Source: Actinacidiphila bryophytorum (GTDB taxonomy: Bacteria; Actinomycetota; Actinomycetes; Streptomycetales; Streptomycetaceae). Taken from it: a stretch of 64,000 nt of DNA. Below, piece by piece: positions 57,462 to 64,000 of the stretch (positions within the stretch are counted from its first letter, which is position 1; every line of letters starts with the position of its first letter). The DNA lies in contig NZ_JAFFIX010000006.1 in NCBI RefSeq assembly GCF_016916835.1, forward strand, positions 124,001-188,000, written 5' to 3'. A program made the translations under genes and the position numbers. The notes beneath the pieces are model-generated. The model saw only the letters and a list, made by a program, of their open reading frames with translations, ran no database searches and was not told the DNA's origin.

Positions 57462-58445
57462 GTGAGCGGGCGTAGACGGACACACAGGACCCGGTCCGAA
57501 CCGACCGCGCGCCCCGCGTCCGGCGCCGCGCCGAAGCGCTCCCCGTCGACGGGGACGTCCACGGCCACGACTCCCGCTCCCCCGCCGGGTCCCAAGACGG
57601 CCCGGCCGCGCAAGCCGGGTCCGGCGGACGGGCGCCCGGGCGGTGCGCCGCCGGTCCCGGTCAGGGTGCGGGTGGTCTACCGGCCGGTGGCGGCGACCGT
57701 GCTGGCGGCCGGTACGGACGGTGCGGCCGACCCCGAGGGCGCCTTCGACGCGCTGTACCTGCACAGCGCGGGCGCCCTGCGGCGCCAGGTCGCCGTACTG
57801 ACGGGGGACAGGGAACTGGCGGCGCGGGCCGTACGGCGGGCCTTCGACCTGGCCTGGCAGCGCTGGCCCGAGGTGGCGCGGGACAGCGACCCGGCGGGCT
57901 GGCTGCGGGCGGCGGCGCACACGTACGCGATGACGCCCTGGCAGCGGCTGCTGCGCCGGCACCGCAAGAACAGGGGCAAGGACGCGGCGGACAGGGGCGC
58001 GCTGGCGCAGGCTCTGGTGCGGCTGCACCCGGAGAGGCGGCGGGCGCTGCTGCTGCACGACGGGCTCGGGCTGAGCCTGGCGGTGACGGCGGCGGAGGTC
58101 GAGTCGAGTACGACGGCCGCCGCGTCCCGGATCATCGGCGCCCGGCGGCAGCTGGCCTCTGCGGCGCCCGACGAGTACGACGGGGGCGACGCGGGGCCGC
58201 ATCTGACGGCGCTGCTGGCGGCGGAACCCGGCCTGCCGGAGGGGGAGCCGGCGCCCGCGGGCATGCGGGAGTACAGCGAACGCGGGGTGCGGCGGCGTAC
58301 GGTCGGGGCCTTCGCCGCTGCCGGAGTGATCGTGCTGGCGACGACCGTCGGGGTGATCGTCGGCCCGGACCACTCCCCGCGGCCCTCGCACAGCCCCGCC
58401 CAGCAGCAGGTGCAGCAGCCGGCCGTACCGTCGGCGGGCGGCTGA
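57462..58445 (+). CDS. Sigma-70-like protein with C-terminal membrane helix
   Basis: 327 residues. After a 75-residue basic, Pro-rich N-terminus, residues about 90-150 resemble sigma region 2 (FDALYLHSAGALRRQVAVLTGDRELAARAVRRAFDLAWQRWPEVARDSDPAGWLRAAAHTYA) and about 180-230 region 4 (LVRLHPERRRALLLHDGLGLSLAVTAAEVESSTTAAASRIIGARRQL). Both are degenerate. A membrane helix follows near 283-305 (TVGAFAAAGVIVLATTVGVIVG), unusual for a sigma factor. It may be a membrane-tethered or inactive regulator. GTG 57462 has AGAGGG 6 nt upstream. Divergent from the DUF6350 gene. Confidence 0.7.
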   Translation: MSGRRRTHRTRSEPTARPASGAAPKRSPSTGTSTATTPAPPPGPKTARPRKPGPADGRPGGAPPVPVRVRVVYRPVAATVLAAGTDGAADPEGAFDALYLHSAGALRRQVAVLTGDRELAARAVRRAFDLAWQRWPEVARDSDPAGWLRAAAHTYAMTPWQRLLRRHRKNRGKDAADRGALAQALVRLHPERRRALLLHDGLGLSLAVTAAEVESSTTAAASRIIGARRQLASAAPDEYDGGDAGPHLTALLAAEPGLPEGEPAPAGMREYSERGVRRRTVGAFAAAGVIVLATTVGVIVGPDHSPRPSHSPAQQQVQQPAVPSAGG

Positions 58446-58457
58446 CCAGCAGCAGCG

Positions 58458-58493
58458 GGACGGCCCGCCCCCGGTCGAGGGGGCGGGCCGTCC
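58458..58493. terminator. 15-bp perfect hairpin before sucD end
   Basis: GGACGGCCCGCCCCC (58458-58472) pairs perfectly with 58479-58493 around a 6-nt loop, between the sigma-like gene and sucD, which converge. Confidence 0.8.
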
Positions 58494-58516
58494 GCGGTGG
58501 TGCGGCAGGTGCGGTG

Positions 58517-59404
58517 TCAGCCGACGAGGATCTCGCGGGCCAGCCTCGCGGTCTCGGACGGGGTCTTGCCGACCTTGACGCCCGCGGCCTCCAGGGCCTC
58601 CTTCTTGGCCTGTGCGGTGCCGGAGGAGCCGGAGACGATGGCGCCGGCGTGGCCCATGGTCTTGCCCTCGGGCGCGGTGAAGCCGGCGACGTAGCCGACG
58701 ACCGGCTTGGTCACGTTCTTCTCGATGAAGGCCGCGGCCCGCTCCTCGGCGTCGCCGCCGATCTCGCCGATCATCACGATCAGGTCGGTGTCGGGGTCGG
58801 CCTCGAACGCGGCGAGCGCGTCGATGTGCGTGGTGCCGATGATCGGGTCGCCGCCGATGCCGACCGCGGACGAGAAGCCGATGTCGCGCAGCTCGTACAT
58901 CATCTGGTACGTCAGGGTGCCGGACTTCGACACCAGGCCGATACGGCCGGGCTTGGTGATGTCGCCCGGGATGATGCCGGCGTTGGACTGGCCGGGGGTG
59001 ATCAGGCCGGGGCAGTTCGGGCCGATGATCCGGGTCTTGTTGCCCTTCTGCTGGGCGAGCGCCCAGAAGGCGGCGGAGTCGTGCACCGCGACGCCCTCGG
59101 TGATCACGACGGCCAGCGGGATCTCGGCCTCGATGGCCTCGACCACGGCGTCCTTGGTGAACTTCTCCGGGACGAAGATGACCGTCACGTCCGCGCCGGT
59201 GGCCTCCATGGCCTCCTTGACGCTGCCGAAGACCGGGACCTCGCGGCCCTGGTCGAAGGTGACGGTGGTGCCGGCCTTGCGCGGGTTGACACCGCCGACG
59301 ATGTTGGTGCCGTCGCCGAGCATCAGCGTGGTGTGCTTCATGCCGGTGGCGCCGGTCATGCCCTGGACGATGACCTTGCTGTCCTTGGTGAGGAAGATAG
59401 CCAT
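58517..59404 (-). CDS. sucD: Succinyl-CoA ligase alpha subunit
   Basis: 295 residues. [15 protein letters not shown] (11-25) and NPRKAG bind CoA, and GHAGAIVSG carries the phosphohistidine H252. [12 protein letters not shown] is also conserved. With SucC it makes succinate, CoA release and NTP in the TCA cycle. It starts 21 nt after sucC. The end is followed by a strong hairpin shared with the convergent gene. Confidence 0.96.
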   Translation of the reverse strand: MAIFLTKDSKVIVQGMTGATGMKHTTLMLGDGTNIVGGVNPRKAGTTVTFDQGREVPVFGSVKEAMEATGADVTVIFVPEKFTKDAVVEAIEAEIPLAVVITEGVAVHDSAAFWALAQQKGNKTRIIGPNCPGLITPGQSNAGIIPGDITKPGRIGLVSKSGTLTYQMMYELRDIGFSSAVGIGGDPIIGTTHIDALAAFEADPDTDLIVMIGEIGGDAEERAAAFIEKNVTKPVVGYVAGFTAPEGKTMGHAGAIVSGSSGTAQAKKEALEAAGVKVGKTPSETARLAREILVG

Positions 59405-59425
59405 GGTTGTCTGTGTCCTCTTCCC

Positions 59426-60598
59426 TTACTTCGCGGCCAGCTCGGCGGCCTTGTCGGCCGCGCCGTCCATGGTGTCCACCCGCTGTACGAGGGGGTGGTT
59501 CGCGTCGGACAGGATCTTGCGACCCAGCTCCGCGTTGTTGCCGTCCAGGCGCACGACCAGCGGCTTGGTGACGTCCTCGCCCTTGGACTTCAGCAGTGCC
59601 AGGGCCTGCACGATGCCGTTGGCGACCTCGTCGCAGGCGGTGATGCCGCCGAAGACGTTGACGAACACGGACTTGACGTCCGGGTCGCCGAGGATGATCT
59701 CCAGGCCGTTGGCCATGACCTCGGCGGAGGCGCCGCCGCCGATGTCCAGGAAGTTGGCGGGCTTCACACCGCCGTGCGCCTCACCGGCGTAGGCGACGAC
59801 GTCGAGGGTGGACATCACCAGGCCCGCGCCGTTGCCGATGATGCCGACCTCGCCGTCGAGCTTGACGTAGTTGAGGCCCTTGGCCTTGGCCTTGGCCTCC
59901 AGCGGGTTGGCGGCGGCCTTGTCCTCCAGCGCCTCGTGCTCCGGCTGCCGGAAGGCGGCGTTCTCGTCCAGCGAGACCTTGCCGTCGAGCGCGACGATCT
60001 TGCCCTCGCCGGTCTTGACCAGCGGGTTGACCTCGACCAGCAGGGCGTCTTCCTTGATGAAGACGGTCCACAGCTGCTGCAGCACGTCGGCCACCTGCTC
60101 CGCGACGTCCGCGGGGAACTTCGCCGCGGCGACGATCTCGGCGGCCTTGGCCGGGGTCACGCCCTCCAGCGCGTCCACCGGGACCTTGGCGAGCGCGTCG
60201 GGGTTCTCCTCGGCGACGACCTCGATCTCGACGCCGCCCTCGACCGACGCCATGGCCAGGAAGGTGCGGTTGGTGCGGTCCAGCAGGAAGGAGACGTAGT
60301 ACTCCTCCTTGATGTCCGCGGTCTCGGCGAGCATCACCTTGTGCACGGTGTGGCCCTTGATGTCCATCCCGAGGATGGCCTCGGCCTTGGCGACCGCGTC
60401 GGCCGGGTCCGCGGCCAGCTTCACACCGCCGGCCTTGCCCCGGCCACCCACCTTGACCTGCGCCTTGACGACCGCACGGCCGCCCAGTCGCTCCGCCGCC
60501 GCGCGTGCCGCCGCAGGCGTGTCGATGACTTCACCGGCCAGCACCGGTACACCGTGCTTGGCGAAGAGATCCCTCGCCTGGTACTCGAACAGGTCCAC
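59426..60598 (-). CDS. sucC: Succinyl-CoA ligase beta subunit
   Basis: 390 residues. [19 protein letters not shown] is the classic start and fixes GTG 60598; an upstream in-frame extension lacks support. [21 protein letters not shown] is the ATP-grasp lysine loop, and [10 protein letters not shown] and [17 protein letters not shown] the metal and NTP segments. Forms a heterotetramer or heterodimer with SucD. GGGAG lies about 12 nt upstream of the GTG. Confidence 0.95.
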   Translation of the reverse strand: MDLFEYQARDLFAKHGVPVLAGEVIDTPAAARAAAERLGGRAVVKAQVKVGGRGKAGGVKLAADPADAVAKAEAILGMDIKGHTVHKVMLAETADIKEEYYVSFLLDRTNRTFLAMASVEGGVEIEVVAEENPDALAKVPVDALEGVTPAKAAEIVAAAKFPADVAEQVADVLQQLWTVFIKEDALLVEVNPLVKTGEGKIVALDGKVSLDENAAFRQPEHEALEDKAAANPLEAKAKAKGLNYVKLDGEVGIIGNGAGLVMSTLDVVAYAGEAHGGVKPANFLDIGGGASAEVMANGLEIILGDPDVKSVFVNVFGGITACDEVANGIVQALALLKSKGEDVTKPLVVRLDGNNAELGRKILSDANHPLVQRVDTMDGAADKAAELAAK

Positions 60599-60904
60599 GC
60601 GCGTCCGTCTCCCTTTTCCCTGGAATCCGCTGGAAGTAAGCCTGGATGTCACTCCGGCGTCGGCGGGTGGCTGCCGCCGTGAGTACAGCGCCGCCTGCCG
60701 GCTGGGCGTGCCGCTACGGGCAGGGCGACTGCACGTCACCAGCTGTCACCAGGGAAGCGCACGCGGTGTCCGAGTACGCGGCATGTCCGTCTTGCAGGTT
60801 ATCGCCGCGCGCCTGCGGGTCCTAAATCGCGGATCGCTTGTGAGCGGTGAGAACGGTCACAGGTGCCCCGCTCCCGCCTGGCCTCCCGCCACTGCGGGGC
60901 CGGG
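60599..60904. other. 306-bp region upstream of sucC, no gene
   Basis: The region between sucC and the VWA gene, both on the minus strand. TAACCT (60801-60796, minus) is a possible -10 of sucCD, but the -35 18 bp away (TTAGGA) is poor. Direct CGGTGA/CGGTCA repeats near 60846-60858 are noted. No reading frame or hairpin stands out. Confidence 0.4.
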
Positions 60905-62101
60905 TCAGGCCTCGGGTATCGGGATGCGGCGCTTCTCGATCGCCGCCGCCATGACGTCGGGGAAGAGGTCGGGTGTGCAGGCGAAGGCGGGGGTGCCGAG
61001 CGCGGCCAGCGCCGCCGCGTGCTCCCGGTCGTACGCCGGCGCGCCCTCGTCGGACAGCGCGAGCAGCGCGACGAACTGCACCCCCGACGACTTCATCGCC
61101 GCCACCCGCTTGAGCATCTCGTCCCTGATGCCGCCCTCGTAGAGGTCGCTGATCAGGACGACCACGGTTTCGGCCGGACGGGTGATCAGCGACTGGCAGT
61201 ACGCCAGCGCCCGGTTGATGTCCGTCCCGCCGCCGAGCTGGGTGCCGAACAGCACGTCGACGGGGTCGGCCAGCTGCTCGGTCAGGTCCACCACCGCGGT
61301 GTCGAAGACGACCAGCCGGGTGGCGACGGACCGCATCGAGGCCAGGACCGCCCCGAAAACCGAGGCGTACACCACGGACGCGGCCATCGACCCCGACTGG
61401 TCGATGCACAGCACCACGTCCTTCTTCACCGAGCGGTCCGCGCGGCCGTAGCCGACCAGCCGCTGCGGCACGACGGTGCCGTGCTCGGGCAGGTAGTGCC
61501 GCAGGTTGGCCCGGATGGTCCGGTCCCAGTCGATGTCGCGGTGCCGCGGCCTGCTGACCCGCGCGGAACGGTCCAGCGCACCCGTCAGCGTCGCCCGGGT
61601 GCGGGTCGCCAGCCGCGCCTCCAGGTCCTCGACGACCTTCCTGACCACGGCCCGCGCGGTCTCCTTGGTCGTCTCCGGCATCGCCCGGTTCAGCGACAGC
61701 AGGGTGCCGACCAGGTGCACGTCGGCCTCCACCGCCTCCAGCATCTCCGGCTCCAGCAGCAGCGCGGACAGCCCGAGCCGGTCGATGGCGTCGCGCTGCA
61801 TCACCTGGACCACGGAGCTGGGGAAATACCGTCGGATGTCGCCGAGCCAGCGGGCGACCTGCGGCGCGGACCCGCCGAGCCCCGCGGAACGCTCCCCCGC
61901 GCCCTCCTGCCGCCCCGCCGCGGCTCCGCCCGACCCGTACAGCGCGGCCAGCGTGCGGTCCATCGCCGCGTCCCGGCCCGCCAGCTCGTACCCCGTCCCG
62001 TCGGCCGCAGGGCCGCCGCCCAGCACCAGCCGCCAGCGCCGCAGCCGCTCCTCGGCCGGCCCGGCAGCCGCCAGGCCCCCCTTCCGGCCCTCGTCAGTCA
62101 T
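60905..62101 (-). CDS. VWA-domain protein (CoxE/BatA-like)
   Basis: 398 residues. An about 225-residue helical N-terminus precedes a von Willebrand A domain with an intact metal site: LCIDQSGSMAAS (D234, S236, S238), a Thr in GGGTDINRAL and Asp in ISDLYEGG. Such proteins pair with MoxR-type AAA ATPases as metal-dependent scaffold or chelatase-like complexes. ATG 62101 overlaps the DUF5682 gene by 8 nt, so both are produced together; the ATPase is expected farther upstream, outside the window. Confidence 0.9.
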   Translation of the reverse strand: MTDEGRKGGLAAAGPAEERLRRWRLVLGGGPAADGTGYELAGRDAAMDRTLAALYGSGGAAAGRQEGAGERSAGLGGSAPQVARWLGDIRRYFPSSVVQVMQRDAIDRLGLSALLLEPEMLEAVEADVHLVGTLLSLNRAMPETTKETARAVVRKVVEDLEARLATRTRATLTGALDRSARVSRPRHRDIDWDRTIRANLRHYLPEHGTVVPQRLVGYGRADRSVKKDVVLCIDQSGSMAASVVYASVFGAVLASMRSVATRLVVFDTAVVDLTEQLADPVDVLFGTQLGGGTDINRALAYCQSLITRPAETVVVLISDLYEGGIRDEMLKRVAAMKSSGVQFVALLALSDEGAPAYDREHAAALAALGTPAFACTPDLFPDVMAAAIEKRRIPIPEA

Positions 62102-64000
62102 CGCCGGCCTCCCCATCCCCCTGTGTGCCCAGGTCGGTTGTCGTGGTCGTGCCCAGCAGCAGCCGTACGGTGTGGGCCGCCGCGTCCGCCCGGTGCCGGT
62201 CGAGGGCCGCGGCGAAACCGGGCAGGCCGGGCTCGGCCGCCGCACCGCCCGGCTGCCGGTCCGCGGACGGGCCGCGCCGCACCAGCTCGCCGACCGTCCG
62301 CCGCACCCCCGGCTCGAACTCGGCGAAGGTCCGCCGCAGCAGCGGCAGCACATCGTCGAACGCCGCCGCGGGCACCCCCGCCAGCCACCCGTCGACCAGC
62401 GCGAGCAGCTTCTCGTCGTGCACCAGCAGCATCCCGCCGCCGGCCAGGAAGCCCTCGATCCAGCCCGCCGACTCGGCGGGACCCGTCCCCGCCGACAGGG
62501 CGAGCCCCATCAGCCGCGCGGCCTCGTCCGCCGCCAGCCGCCCGTCGTCCCGCAGCAGCCGGGCCGCGGCGCCGCGCAGCAGCCCCGGTATCCCGCCGTC
62601 CCGCTCGGCCACACTGCGCAGCGCCGCCGCCCAGCGGTCCCGCAGCGCTGGGTCCGGCAGCAGCGCGACCGCCCGGTGCACCTCGTCCACATGCGCCCGC
62701 ATGGCCGCGGCGCCGTCCGCGTCCAGACCCGCACAGGCCGGCGGCAGGCCCACGCAGATCCGCTGCGCCAGCCCCGCCGCGACCTCACCGAGCGCCGCCG
62801 AGTCCGTGCCGCGCACGTCGCCGTACCGCACCGCCCGCACCAGTGCGGGCAGCGCCGCCGCCAGATGCGCCACGTCGGTGTCCAGCGCCGCCCGGTCCGC
62901 CAGCACCTGCATCACCACCGGCAGCGCGTCCCGCAGACCGGCCAGCAGGCACGCCTCGGCGGTCGCCGTGACCTCCGCGAGCGTGCCCGCGTGCACGGCC
63001 GCGTCCGACGCCCTGGCCCCGGCCGCCGCGGCCACCGTCGTCCCCCATATCCCGGCCTCGGCGATCCGCACCGCCAACTCCGGCTCCCAGCGCAGCCGCC
63101 AGGTCTCCCGGAAGGTGCCCTTGCTGTCCCGGCCCCTGGCCGGCTCGCCCCAGCCGATGCCCAGCAGCGCCAGCCGGTGAAGCAGCCGGCTGCGGGCCGC
63201 GTCCGTGTCCTTGCGCAGGTCGAGGTCGAGCTGCCGCTCCAGCGCCTCGGGCTTGAGCCGCAGGGTGCGCTGCTGCCGGGCCAGGTCGCGGGCCAGTGGC
63301 ACCGCCGGCGCGTCCGGCGGGACCTCGCCGAGCACGTCCCCGACCACCAGCCGGTCCCTTATCAGCGCCAGCGGCACGTCGGAGCCGTCGCACATGACCG
63401 CCCTGATCGCGTCGGTGGTCTCGCCGAGCCCCGCCAGCGGGCGGCCGCGCATCGCCGCGAGCGTGTCGGCGAGCCGCACCGCCTCGATGACATGCGCGGA
63501 AGAGACCGGCAGGTCCTCCTCCCGCAGCAACCCCGCCACCTTGGTCATCCACCGGGTGACCGGGCGGTCGGCGGAGGTGAACAGATGGCGGTACCAGCCC
63601 GGCGAGGCGATACCCGCGCCGTACCCGCTGGCGCGGGCCAGCCTGCGGTGCGTCCACGGCACCCACGTCGTCTCGACCCTCGCCTTCGGCAGCCCCTTGA
63701 GCAGCTGCCGGTCCGCTGCCACCGCCGAACGCCCGGCGAGCGCGGGCACATGCCAGGCCCCGCACACCACCGCCGTCCGCTCGTACGCCCGCCGCGCCTC
63801 ACGCAGCCGCAGCCGCATGTGCGCCTCCCGCACCGGGTCCTGGGAGTGCCCGCCGTCGCCGTGGATGGCCCGGATCGCCCCCATCGCCTCGGCCAGCGCG
63901 GCGAACGGCGCCAGCGGGTCGGCGTCGCCGTCGGCACCGCCGCCGCGGTGCTCCACCGCGTCCTCCCACCACCGCTCCGGGTCGTCGTAGCCCGCCGTCC
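62094..64000 (-). CDS. DUF5682-family protein, 5' end cut by window edge
   Basis: 635 visible residues; the frame is open through base 64000 (GYDDPERWWEDAVEHR at the edge), so the start lies outside. The family, of actinobacterial and other genomes, usually begins with a TraB-like segment that is not visible here. What is seen is mainly helical with PPDAPAVPLARDLARQQRTLRLK and a long Ala-rich repeat-like region. It lies directly upstream of a VWA gene in a known gene neighbourhood that also includes MoxR and SWIM-zinc-finger genes. Biochemical function unknown. Confidence 0.85.
   Translation of the reverse strand, partial: TAGYDDPERWWEDAVEHRGGGADGDADPLAPFAALAEAMGAIRAIHGDGGHSQDPVREAHMRLRLREARRAYERTAVVCGAWHVPALAGRSAVAADRQLLKGLPKARVETTWVPWTHRRLARASGYGAGIASPGWYRHLFTSADRPVTRWMTKVAGLLREEDLPVSSAHVIEAVRLADTLAAMRGRPLAGLGETTDAIRAVMCDGSDVPLALIRDRLVVGDVLGEVPPDAPAVPLARDLARQQRTLRLKPEALERQLDLDLRKDTDAARSRLLHRLALLGIGWGEPARGRDSKGTFRETWRLRWEPELAVRIAEAGIWGTTVAAAAGARASDAAVHAGTLAEVTATAEACLLAGLRDALPVVMQVLADRAALDTDVAHLAAALPALVRAVRYGDVRGTDSAALGEVAAGLAQRICVGLPPACAGLDADGAAAMRAHVDEVHRAVALLPDPALRDRWAAALRSVAERDGGIPGLLRGAAARLLRDDGRLAADEAARLMGLALSAGTGPAESAGWIEGFLAGGGMLLVHDEKLLALVDGWLAGVPAAAFDDVLPLLRRTFAEFEPGVRRTVGELVRRGPSADRQPGGAAAEPGLPGFAAALDRHRADAAAHTVRLLLGTTTTTDLGTQGDGEAGDD

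Noticed and set aside
60599..60739. 47-residue N-terminal extension of SucC
   Set aside because: Classical SucC begins at [12 protein letters not shown]; the extension is Arg/Ser-rich and unconserved.

Overview
This is a chromosomal window of very high G+C (about 72-74% by eye) with the gene style of a Streptomyces-type actinobacterium: many GTG starts, AGGAG ribosome sites, frequent leaderless starts and near-uniform G/C third codon positions. From memory, the order sucCD, purHN, folD, mdh, trpS, D-Ala-D-Ala carboxypeptidase plus its small membrane neighbour, sdhCDAB, a lone mutase catalytic subunit and a NeuA/NeuB glycopolymer cluster is the same as in the core of the Streptomyces coelicolor chromosome (about SCO4808 to SCO4883). 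That suggests a conserved core segment with a few family-specific insertions. I see no tRNA, rRNA, CRISPR, prophage or complete insertion sequence.

Layout. 1-1631: a partial M20 amidohydrolase and a Uma2-type protein. 1634-11292: a cell-surface glycopolymer locus with a GT4 glycosyltransferase, a sialyltransferase-like protein, NeuB-type synthase, NeuA fused to a HAD phosphatase, another putative glycosyltransferase, a GT2 and a polysialyltransferase-like protein. 11336-17741: mutase subunit, L,D-transpeptidase, an ECF sigma factor with a collagen-like membrane partner, a DUF4253 protein and an OHCU decarboxylase. 17792-21224: succinate dehydrogenase sdhCDAB. 21324-32847: TrmO, an APH-fold kinase, a TetR/FAD-monooxygenase pair, a tandem carboxymuconolactone-decarboxylase protein, a two-component system, an MMPL exporter and a TetR-controlled membrane/DCC operon. 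32877-34616: a small membrane protein and a DD-peptidase. 34654-40395: a decaprenyl-phosphoryl-arabinose (DPA) type locus, with PAP2, UbiA, GtrA and YihY on one strand and dprE1-dprE2 on the other. 40433-49321: RNA ligase-like protein, trpS, rocD, a membrane protein, an AhpD-like/MocR divergon, mdh and an HTH membrane protein. 49708-60598: DUF3017-folD, two RDD proteins, purNH, membrane proteins, a sigma-like membrane protein and sucCD. 60905-64000: a VWA protein and a partial DUF5682 protein.

How it fits together. Three TCA-cycle units (sdhCDAB, mdh, sucCD) and one-carbon/purine genes (folD, purN, purH) make the housekeeping frame. Two envelope loci stand out. The first appears able to make, activate and polymerise a nonulosonic acid (sialic acid or Kdn). 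The second encodes every step from phosphoribosyl-decaprenol to decaprenyl-phospho-arabinose but no arabinosyltransferase is in view.

Non-coding structure. A 20-bp motif and its reverse complement recur in five intergenic islands. Two foldback (MITE-like) elements lie at 44921-45143 and 55925-56105, and neighbouring genes end inside them. Long perfect hairpins terminate several genes. A TANNNT box lies 12-13 nt before the start codon of about ten genes, which predicts leaderless mRNAs. One of these, in front of the tandem decarboxylase gene, has the 19-bp spacer and central palindrome of a MerR/AdhR-type promoter.
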